Source of the DNA: Candidatus Nitrosocosmicus sp.
Lineage (GTDB): Archaea; Thermoproteota; Nitrososphaeria; Nitrososphaerales; Nitrososphaeraceae
Length of the DNA stretch: 62,617 nucleotides
Assembly: GCA_025934495.1 (NCBI GenBank)
Contig: JAICXY010000006.1
Span: forward strand, 1 to 62,617
Direction: 5' to 3'
Shown here: in pieces, positions 1 to 9,075 of the stretch
Numbering within the stretch: position 1 is the stretch's first letter
Layout: each line of letters begins with the position of its first letter
Notes under the pieces: generated by a model
Database searches by the model: none
What the model was told of the DNA's origin: nothing
Seen by the model: the letters and a program-made list of their open reading frames with translations, nothing else
Program-made: the position numbers and the translations under genes

Positions 1-215
<215 letters not shown>

Positions 216-219
216 CAAC

Positions 220-838
220 TGTACTTTAGTAGCATGTCTTTTCTTCTTGCCTCTAAAATAGAAAATATGCTTTATTTTATTATTTGTATGGTATTGGTAT
301 TTGCTGTTGCTGTCCGGTACAATCTATGACGGACAGAAAAATAGAAAATATTTCTCTACTATTTCCTCTACTACTGATGTCTTTAGTATGTTTTTTGTTT
401 TATCTATTGTTTTCTGTGGGATTGGTAAGTAAACATTCTCTTATTACTAGTCTCAATCTTTGTATATCTCTACAAAGATGTTGCTCATCTAAATCAAAGA
501 GAAAACGAGAAAGTGTAAGTTATATAAAAAGATAGTACACTAAAAGAATTAGAAATCTATTCCATAGGTCAAGTTTGAAAGGTCTAACTTATAACAGCAT
601 CAATATCCCTCTTTCTCTTTCTTTCTTTCTTTTAAAAGATGAACGTTGTGTTGTATACCTCTCTGCTGTTTATATTTTTAATATCTCTTTATTGTAAATA
701 TTATTGAACTCTTGTACGTCAAGCCAGCAGTGATGATTTGAAAAAGCAGTAGTATTTTTTTTGATAACTGTCAAAGGAAAGCAAATAAATAAATAACAGA
801 TGTATGAGGAGATGAGATTTATAAAGCTGTTTGTCTTA
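220..838. other. Intergenic stretch without recognisable gene
   Basis: AT-rich DNA with short pyrimidine runs (about 610-632) and no open frame that looks coding on either strand. I see nothing that can be named in it. Confidence 0.5.
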
Positions 839-839
839 A

Positions 840-1185
840 TTTTGCAAGATTTTATATTCTGTAATCGGGGTATAAGATATTTTCCTTTTGACAGTCCCTC
901 ATTTACAGCCTATTCTTTGTTTTGTCTAAAAGTAGATGAAAGTTCACTTTAGCATAACCAAGCACGAAAAGAAGAAACGTATTGGGAAAATGAAAAGATT
1001 CTTAACCCAATTTTGGTTTTGTCCATCACTTTTAAACCTCTATCCCAGTTTTTAATCACATCAAATCCAAGTATATATTCACCTACTATAACTAGAGATT
1101 GGTTGTAGACTAAAGAACAGTTCACATAATTTATTGGTAGATGTTAGCCAAATGTATCTGAAAAAGAGAAATAATGTAACAAAGC
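840..1185 (-). mobile_element. 5' relic of an IS5-like element
   Basis: Read on the reverse strand, this stretch starts with the terminal sequence GCTTTGTTACATTATTTC at 1185-1168. It then gives, across several frameshifts, a protein resembling the N-terminal part of the IS5-like copies at 33.8, 37.7 and 45.3 kb: a Tyr-Asn-Gln-Ser-Leu-Val block, a GEYILGFDVI block and an LKVMDK block. Only the first third of the element is left; there is no catalytic domain. It ends about 125 bp upstream of the aRF1 gene. Confidence 0.6.
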
Positions 1186-1311
1186 GGAAATAAACAACCA
1201 AAATAATTTAAATTATATAAAATACAACATGAAAATTAATAGGTTAAAGTAACACACATTTTTTTACATAATTTAATCAAAAATTAAATTATGTAAAAAA
1301 TAATTATAAGT

Positions 1312-2592
1312 ATGCCCCAACAGGTAAAAGATGAAGAAAAATGGGATTCGGTTAAAAAATATAAAATAACAAAAATGCTAAATGATCTATCAAAAATATC
1401 AGGACATGGAACAGAATTGGTTACCGTATATATTCCACCTAGAAGGCCCATATTTGATATAATATCCCAGCTCAGGAATGAAGCCGGTACTGCTACCAAT
1501 ATCAAATCTGATCTTACTAGAACTCACGTTCAAGATGCATTAAGTAAAACCATAGAACAGTTAAAACTATACAAAGAAACACCCGATAATGGCCTAGTCA
1601 TTTTTTGTGGAGCAATTCCAACAGGTAAAGGGATAGGAACTGAAAAAGTTGAACTTTTTACCATTTCGCCCCCAAAACCGGTTCAGATAAATCTCTACCG
1701 ATGCGATGACCATTTTTGGATAGACCACATAAAAGAAATGTTAAAAGACGACAAAGTAATTGGAATAATTGCAATAGATACTCAAGAGACAGGTTTAGGA
1801 ATATTAACAGGAGACAGATGGCAAACAATAGAAACACTAACTTCAGGGGTAGCAGGGAAACACAGGCAAGGAGGTCAATCTGCAAGAAGATTCGAGAGGT
1901 TACGAGACAATGAACTTAATGAGTATTATCACCGTGTGGCCGATTATGCTCAAAAAATATTTATTGATCAATTTACAGTTAAAGGTTTGATAGTAGGTGG
2001 TCCAGGTCCAACAAAAGATAATTTTGTCAAAGAAGAGTATTTAGACTATAGATTACAAAACAACATTATTTCAATATTAGATACATCCTATACAGGTGAC
2101 GAAGGTGTGAGGGAAATTATTGATAAAGTAAACGAACAAGGTATTATGTCAGAGTTTAGATTAATGGAAGAGAAGAAACTTGTAAAAAAATTTATGAGCG
2201 AAGTTCATTCAGGAAGGGGATTAGGGATATATGGCCTGAATGAAGTAGTAGATAAATTAAAATCAGGTATTACTGATCTAATAGTTGTAACTGACGATAT
2301 AGAATTAGTTAAATTAGAAGCTATTTGTAAAAAATGTAACAACAGTATAGAAAAAATAATTGATAAGGAACACTTGATTGAAACCAAGCAAAATATTATT
2401 TCAAAACCATGTCCAAATTGTTCAAGTATGGATTATATGATAAAAGAAAAAGATTTCATTGACTATTTGGAAGAACTATCTGTCTTAAGTGGAAACAGAC
2501 TTGAGATAATTTCATCTAAAACAGAAGAGGGCAATCAAATACAAAGTCTTGGGAAAATTGGTGCATTATTGAGGTTTAAACCAATTAATTAG
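1312..2592 (+). CDS. prf1: Peptide chain release factor aRF1
   Basis: Class I translation release factor of the eRF1/aRF1 family. It recognises all three stop codons in the ribosomal A site and triggers hydrolysis of peptidyl-tRNA. The 426-residue length fits the archaeal family. The NIKS stop-codon-decoding motif is at residues 63-66 and the catalytic GGQ motif at 187-189, followed by the basic stretch SARRFERLR. The C-terminal domain carries two CxxC pairs (about residues 335-375), a mini zinc-binding insertion often kept in archaeal aRF1. The ATG start lies just after an AT-rich promoter-like stretch (about 1267-1306) and no clear Shine-Dalgarno sequence is seen, consistent with a short leader. 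It is the first gene of the conserved block and converges on apgM, with 16 bp between the stops. Confidence 0.97.
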   Translation: MPQQVKDEEKWDSVKKYKITKMLNDLSKISGHGTELVTVYIPPRRPIFDIISQLRNEAGTATNIKSDLTRTHVQDALSKTIEQLKLYKETPDNGLVIFCGAIPTGKGIGTEKVELFTISPPKPVQINLYRCDDHFWIDHIKEMLKDDKVIGIIAIDTQETGLGILTGDRWQTIETLTSGVAGKHRQGGQSARRFERLRDNELNEYYHRVADYAQKIFIDQFTVKGLIVGGPGPTKDNFVKEEYLDYRLQNNIISILDTSYTGDEGVREIIDKVNEQGIMSEFRLMEEKKLVKKFMSEVHSGRGLGIYGLNEVVDKLKSGITDLIVVTDDIELVKLEAICKKCNNSIEKIIDKEHLIETKQNIISKPCPNCSSMDYMIKEKDFIDYLEELSVLSGNRLEIISSKTEEGNQIQSLGKIGALLRFKPIN

Positions 2593-2608
2593 TATTAAAG
2601 TAATTAAT

Positions 2609-3883
2609 TTATGATTTATTCAAAATATTCAAAGAGCGTTCTATAACTTGGTAGCCAAGAATTTTCCCAATTTTTCCTTTGTCTGAATTTGATTCGGTAA
2701 ACCTATTGGTTCCATCATTTTCAATATTTTTACCAGAAACAATAATTGGGATAGGATCATCGGTATGAGCCTGTTTTATACATGGAGTAGAATGATCGCC
2801 TGAAATAATAAAACCTATATCCATATCCTTTAAAAGTTTTATTCCGTCTTGTAAAGGTTTAAAAAAACGTGTATCAATTTCTTCAATATTTTTCTTTTTT
2901 CCTTTTGCGTCACCATCGTGTCCAAATTCATCAGGACCTTTAATATGAACATAAAAAAAGTCATGATCTTTCATAATACCTAAAAGAGTTTTTGCTTTTA
3001 ATTCATATTCGTTAGGATTCCCTGCTTCATAAGAAGTAAGACCAAGAATTTTTGAGATACCTATTTCTACCGGCATATCAACTAAAGATGCAAAATTAAG
3101 ATGATATTTTTCATTAATTGGTTGAATGTGAGGATATCTATTTCCAGCATCTCTTAATAAAATACTGTTAATTGGCAGTAATCCTTTATTAATTCTTCTC
3201 TCATTTACTTCACAATTATTTAACAATTTAATAGTTAGATTGGAAAATGTATTCACAATTTCTGCAGAAGTTTTAGAATTTTCATCAACATACTTTGAAT
3301 CTGCAATATAAAGATCCCCTCCTGAATTAGATTTTGCAACACCAATTCCATTAATTTTATCATATGCAGGATCAGTATTAGTTATATTTTCCCCTAAAAC
3401 ACAATTTTTTTTTCTAATATTTATAATAACTCGATGTCCTATAGTAGGCTTTACATAAATATCGACATCTTTTAATCGCACATTTTTATTTATCAAATCA
3501 CAAATTTCAGTTGCATCCTCTTTTGAAATAATTCTTCCTGCGCGCCTATTTACTATTTTTTTATTAAAATCAATGGTAGCAAAATTTCCACGTAAAGCTA
3601 AATCACCATCTTTAAAGTCAATATTACAACCAAGGCATTCCACAACCCCTCTTCCCACATAATCTTTATCTTCAAAATTGTATCCCAACATATTGAAAAC
3701 TGCAATATCTGATTGCGGAGCAATTCCTTTCCCAACACTCATTACTTGGCCGGAAACTCCATTTTGGGCAATTTTATCAATATTTGGTGTATTGGCAGCC
3801 TCCAAGGGTGTTAAATCATCTAAATCAGGATGAGGTAAATCGCCTATACCATCTAACAAAACGTAAATAATTTTGTTTTTCAA
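2609..3883 (-). CDS. apgM: 2,3-bisphosphoglycerate-independent phosphoglycerate mutase
   Basis: Interconverts 3- and 2-phosphoglycerate, here most likely in gluconeogenesis and central carbon metabolism of an autotroph. The 424 residues match the archaeal ApgM branch of the alkaline-phosphatase superfamily. Visible marks are the N-terminal metal-binding stretch LLDGIGD, the phosphorylatable serine in GIAPQSDIAVFNMLGY (about residues 53-68), a metal-ligand block HIKGPDEFGHDGDAKGK and the C-terminal GDHSTP motif. ATG start; an AT-rich divergent intergenic region of about 110 bp separates it from the MBL gene, so each probably has its own promoter. Confidence 0.95.
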   Translation of the reverse strand: MKNKIIYVLLDGIGDLPHPDLDDLTPLEAANTPNIDKIAQNGVSGQVMSVGKGIAPQSDIAVFNMLGYNFEDKDYVGRGVVECLGCNIDFKDGDLALRGNFATIDFNKKIVNRRAGRIISKEDATEICDLINKNVRLKDVDIYVKPTIGHRVIINIRKKNCVLGENITNTDPAYDKINGIGVAKSNSGGDLYIADSKYVDENSKTSAEIVNTFSNLTIKLLNNCEVNERRINKGLLPINSILLRDAGNRYPHIQPINEKYHLNFASLVDMPVEIGISKILGLTSYEAGNPNEYELKAKTLLGIMKDHDFFYVHIKGPDEFGHDGDAKGKKKNIEEIDTRFFKPLQDGIKLLKDMDIGFIISGDHSTPCIKQAHTDDPIPIIVSGKNIENDGTNRFTESNSDKGKIGKILGYQVIERSLNILNKS

Positions 3884-3994
3884 TTAATCTTGTAGTTTAA
3901 AAGCTAAATTTAATTTTAATGAAATATCTTTTAATTAAATAATTTAAAAGATAAAAGTAAATAAATAATACAAGAAAAAAACAAATAAAATAGT

Positions 3995-5038
3995 GTGGAG
4001 TACGAGGTAATTTCAAATAAGAACAATGAAATATTATTAAAGAGTGACAAAGTTAAAATTTATTTAGACCCTTCACATATAATAGATGAAGAGTTCATAT
4101 TCATTTCACATGCTCATACAGATCATCTATTAAATAAGAAACACTTAAAAAAATTTAATTTAAAAAATAAAATAATTAGTTCGCGTGAAACGTCTGCAAT
4201 AGCAAATTTAAGAGGATATTCTATAATGGATTATTTAGGATCTTGTGAAGGTGTTCAATTAATAGATAATGGTCACATTTTAGGATCAAAAGGTTTACTA
4301 GTCAACAATAAAATTTTTTACACATCTGACTTATCTACAAGAAAAAGAGCTTTTTTAAAAAAACCAGAAATACCAAAGGTAGAAACATTAATCATTGAAT
4401 CGACTTTTGGTAAACCTGAATACCAATTTCCACCGCTTGATCAAATAATTCATCAAGTAAACTCATTAATTTCTGAAATGTATGCAAGAGGAATTCCGAT
4501 TATTTTAATGGGATACTCATTGGGTAAAGCACAAATACTAACTTCACTATTTGGAACATGGAAGCCACTCATAGTGCATGATGATATATACCGATTTAAT
4601 GAAATTTATAAAAATTTTGGAATAACCTTGGAGGATTCGATACCTCTATCAAACGCCAAAGAAAAAGAAATATTAAATAAAAAACCATGGATTTTAATTT
4701 ATCCATTAACCAGCGGTAAACATAATTTTATTGCATATTTAAAAGAAAGATATGGGGCAATTACGGTAGGATTTAGCGGTTGGGCTATTAATAAAAATTA
4801 TTCTAATTTTATGAATTTAGATTACGTCATACCATTTAGTGATCACTGCGATTTTAATGAATTGGTAGAAGTGGTAAAGAAAAGTAAACCAGAAAAGATC
4901 TTTACTACTCATGGATTTCAAAAAGAATTTGCCCGTTATCTAAACTTTATTGGTTTTAATGCAGAACCAGTGGATAAACAGAAAATAAATAAAATAAAAA
5001 ATAATAAAAATAATAAAACACTAGATGGGTTTTTTTAA
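3995..5038 (+). CDS. MBL-fold RNA-processing exonuclease-like protein
   Basis: Metallo-beta-lactamase-fold protein related to the mRNA 3'-end-processing/beta-CASP group (COG1236-like). The zinc-binding motif HAHTDH is at residues 39-44. It is followed by a GHILGSKG block, a TSDLS block where a third ligand Asp is expected, IIESTFG, and a late SDHCDF/THGF pair typical of beta-CASP enzymes. At 347 residues it is much shorter than aCPSF1 and lacks KH domains. GTG start at 3995. The last residues are Lys/Asn-rich. The 3' end runs into a T-rich stretch shared with the convergent LLM gene, 4 bp away. Substrate unknown; an RNA nuclease is inferred from the fold. Confidence 0.8.
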   Translation: MEYEVISNKNNEILLKSDKVKIYLDPSHIIDEEFIFISHAHTDHLLNKKHLKKFNLKNKIISSRETSAIANLRGYSIMDYLGSCEGVQLIDNGHILGSKGLLVNNKIFYTSDLSTRKRAFLKKPEIPKVETLIIESTFGKPEYQFPPLDQIIHQVNSLISEMYARGIPIILMGYSLGKAQILTSLFGTWKPLIVHDDIYRFNEIYKNFGITLEDSIPLSNAKEKEILNKKPWILIYPLTSGKHNFIAYLKERYGAITVGFSGWAINKNYSNFMNLDYVIPFSDHCDFNELVEVVKKSKPEKIFTTHGFQKEFARYLNFIGFNAEPVDKQKINKIKNNKNNKTLDGFF

Positions 5039-5042
5039 AATT

Positions 5043-6122
5043 TTACTTTTCTAAATTTTTAAAATATGGCACTACTTTGTTTCCAAATGTCTCGATATTT
5101 TTATATAATCCATCTCCCCAGAAGCGAATTATAAAATGATTAGTGCCTGCTTGGATAAATCGATCCAACATCTCAATAACATCATCTGGACTACCCACAC
5201 CTATTGCGGTTCTGGCCACATCATCTGGAATTTTAAGAGCAGCCTTTTTCATTTGCTCCATTAATTCAGGTTTATTCATAGCATATTCTGTAAAATATCT
5301 TCGAAAATCAAATTCAGAATCCTGAGAGATATTATGAACTTTTAAAAGTTCGGGTTTATATAAACTGACTTTCACCGAATTTTTCATTTTTTCCCATGCA
5401 CTATCGGCATCATCGCTAAAATAAACATCCACATCGTTTGCGAATTCAAATTTAGAAATATCACGACCGGATCTTTTTGCATGTTCTTTTATAACATTTG
5501 CATGATTTTTGAACAATTCTGGTGTATAACCAATTGGAATCCAACCATCACCGAAGGTTGCACACATTTCTAATGTTTTTGGAGCACCTGCAGCGATATA
5601 TACTGGCGGCCTCGGGTTTCTGATAGGTTTTGCTTGTAAGCAAGCATCAATTAATTTATAGTATTTACCATCATAATTTACTTTATTATCTGGATTAGAT
5701 TCAAATAACTTTTCAATTACCTCCAGTTGTTCTTTAAATTTCGTTACGGGTTTACTAAACTCGATCCCAAAATCAACCACGTTTTGCGCTTCCCCTGCTC
5801 CAATACCTAAAATTCCTCTTCCTTTTGTGATTCTATCAAGAGTTACTGTAGATAAGGCAATAGTAGAAGGATGTCTTCTTATTGCATCCGTTACACAGGT
5901 TCCAAGCTCAACATTGGTTGTTACTGCCCCGATAGCAGCCAACATTATCCAGGCATCATTTACTACTGCATTTTTCCACTGGGGCACATTTGTATGATCC
6001 ATAGCCCAAATAGAATCAAAGTTTGTTCTATCAGCGATCTGAGCAGCAGTAATAACCTGTGTCTCATCTAAACCCAACCTTGCGACATTCAAACCAAATG
6101 TCAACCCAAATTTAATTTTCAT
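5043..6122 (-). CDS. F420-dependent LLM-class oxidoreductase (Mer-like)
   Basis: Luciferase-like TIM-barrel flavin/F420 oxidoreductase of 359 residues, close to 5,10-methylene-tetrahydromethanopterin reductase (Mer) and its many archaeal paralogues. Visible features are an N-terminal KFGLTFGLNVARLG strand, an IWAMDHTNVPQW block, the GTCVTDAIRRHP segment and ILGIGAGEAQN, which is a cofactor-binding loop in the family. Family knowledge supports F420 use; the substrate cannot be told from sequence, and methanogenesis genes are not expected here. A real Shine-Dalgarno sequence, GGAGGT, sits about 8 bases upstream of the ATG (plus-strand 6131-6137), unusual among its neighbours. Divergent from the tandem SDR gene. 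Confidence 0.85.
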   Translation of the reverse strand: MKIKFGLTFGLNVARLGLDETQVITAAQIADRTNFDSIWAMDHTNVPQWKNAVVNDAWIMLAAIGAVTTNVELGTCVTDAIRRHPSTIALSTVTLDRITKGRGILGIGAGEAQNVVDFGIEFSKPVTKFKEQLEVIEKLFESNPDNKVNYDGKYYKLIDACLQAKPIRNPRPPVYIAAGAPKTLEMCATFGDGWIPIGYTPELFKNHANVIKEHAKRSGRDISKFEFANDVDVYFSDDADSAWEKMKNSVKVSLYKPELLKVHNISQDSEFDFRRYFTEYAMNKPELMEQMKKAALKIPDDVARTAIGVGSPDDVIEMLDRFIQAGTNHFIIRFWGDGLYKNIETFGNKVVPYFKNLEK

Positions 6123-6128
6123 AATGAA

Positions 6129-6138
6129 GTTACCTCCA
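6129..6138 (-). promoter_or_regulatory. Strong Shine-Dalgarno site of the LLM gene
   Basis: On the reverse strand GGAGGT lies 8-9 bases before the ATG at 6122. Most genes in the window lack such a site, so this one supports the chosen start and suggests a leadered transcript. Confidence 0.7.
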
Positions 6139-6314
6139 TATTGTAAATTATATTGCTAAATTCGTAATTTTGCATATCTATGATATCTCTGAAATAATCT
6201 TGTTTTTATAAGTTTTTTTTTTATAATTCTAGATATATTACATATTTAATGAAATATAGAAGAATATTTGAAAATACAATTAATATTAGAGATTTATATC
6301 TTTATATTCAGTAA

Positions 6315-8096
6315 ATGAATCAAGCCAATAAAACAGTTCTCGTTACCGGTAGTGGAACTGGAATAGGCCAAGCCATTGCTAGGAAATTTGCAAAACTGGG
6401 ATATAATATAGTAATCTTAGGAAGAAGAAAAGAACCATTGATAGAAGCATCCGAAATTTTAAATGAAATTATAAAAAAAGAGGGACATGATACCATGGTA
6501 AAATATTACCCAGGTATTGATGTTGCAGATGAGAATGGAATAAATAGTCTATTTGATAAAATAAAAATAGATTTTGGAAAAATAGACCTAATAGTAAATA
6601 ATGCCGGCGTCTCTGGACCTGTAAAGATCTTTACTAATTCAAATTATCAAGATTTTAAAGAATGTGTATCTATTCACCTGACTGGAACCTTTTGGACAAG
6701 TATCAAAGGTTTAGAATCATTAAAAACAGGCGGCAAAATAATAACCATTTCAACCTTTTTTACAGAAGAAAATAAATTTGAACAGAGACCATATAGATTT
6801 CGAACGCCCTATACTGCAGCACAGGGAGCAAAAAATAGATTGACAGAGGCACTCGCATGGGAATTGGTTGAAAAAGATATAAAGTCTATAGGGACAAACC
6901 CAGGACCCGTACATTCAGACAGAATCTACAAAACAGTTTATCCAAAAGCTGCTGCGGAATTTTTGAGAATTGGAGGATTCAAAGGGTTAACAAATAAACA
7001 AATTGAAAGTGCAACCTTTGCACTGCTCCCTTTTTTAGGAGAGAAGCAAGGCATTATAGAAAATGAATCAATGAAAATAGCTGAAAATTTAGTAAAAGAA
7101 AATAATAAATCGGATTTAGGTATTGATGAATATAAAAAAATATTATTAAAACTTATGGAAAAAGTCCAAGAAATTGCTGAAAAGGTCCAACATAATACTA
7201 AAAAAATGATCGTTGATAAAGAATTTTTAACTCAAGAGGATGTTGCCGAAATGGTATATACTTTATCCTTGAATTCAATAAGTGATTTGATAAATGGTAA
7301 AATTATTCCAAATGATAATGTTTTTTATCCTGTAAAACCCATCATAAACAAAAGCATAGAATTAAATTCTGATTTATCACCCGAAGGAAGTTTAATACTT
7401 ATTACTACAACAACAAGAGAAATTAATGATATAGAAATAATAAAAAAAATTGCCGAAAAGCTTAACATGGTAAAAGTAAAGCAAATAATAATTCTTACCA
7501 ATAAAAATGAAATTTCAGACAAAGCTCAAGAAAAACTAAATGAATTTCATCATCATAGTATAGATTTTGGAAATGAAGAAGCAATAAAACGAATTTTTAA
7601 TACCATTAGAAATCGCTTTGGAAAAATTGATTCAACCATTCATTTTACAGGTAATTTTGATTATAATAACGATATCACAAAGCTATCAAGATTAGAATGG
7701 GATGGGCTTGTAAATAATTTTATAAACATTCCGCATTTGATCACCCGTGAATCAGTTTTATCAATGGCCACGCAAGAGGCTCTGGAAAATCCAGGCAAAT
7801 TTAAAGATTCTTTTGGAAATATAATTATCATAGGTCCAAATGCGCCGGTTGGGGAAAAAATAGAAGGAAAAATTAGAGCCCGATCCGAAATATTTCGAGG
7901 AGCTTTAAGACCTTATATAACAACAGCAAACCAAGAATTACACGATGTTTTAAACTCCAAAATTAATTTAACCTTGATTCTTCCAGGTAGTTTAGAAGGT
8001 ACAATGCCCAATTATACTAAATTAGAGAATTCATTAATAAATCTCTGTTCACAAAAAGAATTGAAAAATAATTTAATTATATATATAGATGAATGA
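6315..8096 (+). CDS. Tandem SDR-domain oxidoreductase, Mcr N-half-like
   Basis: A 593-residue protein with two short-chain dehydrogenase domains. Domain 1 (1-300) has TGSGTGIG at 11-18, NNAG at 95-98 and Ser146. At the catalytic YxxxK it reads Tyr166-TAA-Gln170, so the usual lysine is replaced. After it comes GPVHSDRIYKTVYP, resembling the PGP-SDRI block in the N-terminal half of the Chloroflexus bifunctional malonyl-CoA reductase. A helical linker (about 300-350) leads to a degenerate second domain that starts near residue 355 with LILITTTT instead of a glycine-rich loop. The two-SDR layout and length match the Mcr N-half, which reduces malonate semialdehyde to 3-hydroxypropionate. That role would fit the 3HP/4HB carbon-fixation cycle of these archaea but is an inference. 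ATG start. Confidence 0.75.
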   Translation: MNQANKTVLVTGSGTGIGQAIARKFAKLGYNIVILGRRKEPLIEASEILNEIIKKEGHDTMVKYYPGIDVADENGINSLFDKIKIDFGKIDLIVNNAGVSGPVKIFTNSNYQDFKECVSIHLTGTFWTSIKGLESLKTGGKIITISTFFTEENKFEQRPYRFRTPYTAAQGAKNRLTEALAWELVEKDIKSIGTNPGPVHSDRIYKTVYPKAAAEFLRIGGFKGLTNKQIESATFALLPFLGEKQGIIENESMKIAENLVKENNKSDLGIDEYKKILLKLMEKVQEIAEKVQHNTKKMIVDKEFLTQEDVAEMVYTLSLNSISDLINGKIIPNDNVFYPVKPIINKSIELNSDLSPEGSLILITTTTREINDIEIIKKIAEKLNMVKVKQIIILTNKNEISDKAQEKLNEFHHHSIDFGNEEAIKRIFNTIRNRFGKIDSTIHFTGNFDYNNDITKLSRLEWDGLVNNFINIPHLITRESVLSMATQEALENPGKFKDSFGNIIIIGPNAPVGEKIEGKIRARSEIFRGALRPYITTANQELHDVLNSKINLTLILPGSLEGTMPNYTKLENSLINLCSQKELKNNLIIYIDE

Positions 8097-8110
8097 AAAA
8101 AATTATTTAT

Positions 8111-8323
8111 TTAATGATGGTGGTGTGTATGAAGAGAATGCTTTTCCTCGTATTTTATTGTCCATATGCCAAGACCAAGAGTAGCAGCCCCTAAAGCTAC
8201 CATAACAAAATCTGGAAGTAAAATAGCTCCCCATGTAGAATTCACCATGCCGGCACCAATAAAAATAACACCCATAATAATTAGGGCACAACCTGCAATT
8301 ACTTCTCCATTTGCAATCGTCAT
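8111..8323 (-). CDS. Small two-helix membrane protein with His tail
   Basis: A 70-residue protein with two hydrophobic segments (about residues 8-29 and 34-55) separated by a short polar turn, so probably a helical hairpin in the membrane. The C-terminus is HSLHTHHHH, which could bind metal or simply reflect CAT-triplet expansion. No family recognised. ATG start with an AT-rich upstream region shared divergently with dph6. The other frame over the same bases is a shadow. Confidence 0.6.
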   Translation of the reverse strand: MTIANGEVIAGCALIIMGVIFIGAGMVNSTWGAILLPDFVMVALGAATLGLGIWTIKYEEKHSLHTHHHH

Positions 8324-8383
8324 AAATTTAGAATTTACTGCGCACTATAAAAACTATTAGGTCTGAAAAAAATATTAAAACAC

Positions 8384-9070
8384 ATGAAGTTAGCATGCTT
8401 ATTTTCTGGTGGAAAGGACAGTACATATGCTTTATTCAGATCATTGGAGGAAGGTCATAAAGTACCATGTTTAATATCTTTACATCCTTTTAATGATGAA
8501 AGTCTTTTATATCACTATCCTAATAACATATTGTTTAAAAGCATATCACAAGCTATTGAAATTCCACTTATTGAAAGATGTTGTATAGACATAACAAAGG
8601 AACATGAAATAAATCAATTAGGTTTGTCAATAAAACAAGCAATTGACGAATTTTCCATTGAGGGTTTAATCCATGGAGCCATATCAAGTAAATTTCAAAT
8701 CAATATTTTCAAAAAAATTTGCACCGATTTAAATTTAAAATTGTACTCGCCAGTTTGGAACATCGATCCTAGCAAATACTATCATCAGCTGTTTAATTCA
8801 CATTTTGAAATTTTAATTACGAGAGTAGCCGCTCTAGGATTAGATAAAGTTTGGTTAGGCAAGATAATAGATAAAAAAAATTACGAAGAATTAAAAAAGA
8901 ATAGTCAAAAATTTAAATTCAATATAACTTTTGAAGGGGGAGAGGCTGAAACAATGGTACTTGATTGTCCAATTTACAAAAGTAGAATCAAAATAATGGA
9001 ATCTAAAATACAATGGGATGGAATAAGGGGAACATTTGAAATATTAGATGTTGCTTTAATAAGGAAGTAG
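8384..9070 (+). CDS. dph6: Diphthine--ammonia ligase
   Basis: ATP-dependent amidation of diphthine on elongation factor 2, the last step of diphthamide synthesis. The 228-residue protein is an N-type ATP pyrophosphatase: the PP-loop FSGGKDSTYA begins at residue 7, and the family signature EGGEAETMVLDCP lies near residue 185. The middle contains the GLIHGAISSKFQ and RVAALGLDKVWLGK blocks expected for this family. It is followed after 5 bp by srp54, so the two are probably cotranscribed. ATG start; the upstream spacer to the divergent membrane protein is about 60 bp. Confidence 0.92.
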   Translation: MKLACLFSGGKDSTYALFRSLEEGHKVPCLISLHPFNDESLLYHYPNNILFKSISQAIEIPLIERCCIDITKEHEINQLGLSIKQAIDEFSIEGLIHGAISSKFQINIFKKICTDLNLKLYSPVWNIDPSKYYHQLFNSHFEILITRVAALGLDKVWLGKIIDKKNYEELKKNSQKFKFNITFEGGEAETMVLDCPIYKSRIKIMESKIQWDGIRGTFEILDVALIRK

Positions 9071-9075
9071 TAATT

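Noticed and set aside
284-535. 83-residue plus-strand frame near the left edge
   Set aside because: Cysteine- and leucine-rich low-complexity reading of AT-rich DNA, with no promoter or homologue-like block.
8103-8291. 62-residue Cys/Tyr-rich reverse frame
   Set aside because: It is a shifted reading of the 70-residue membrane protein, which has the more natural hydrophobic pattern.
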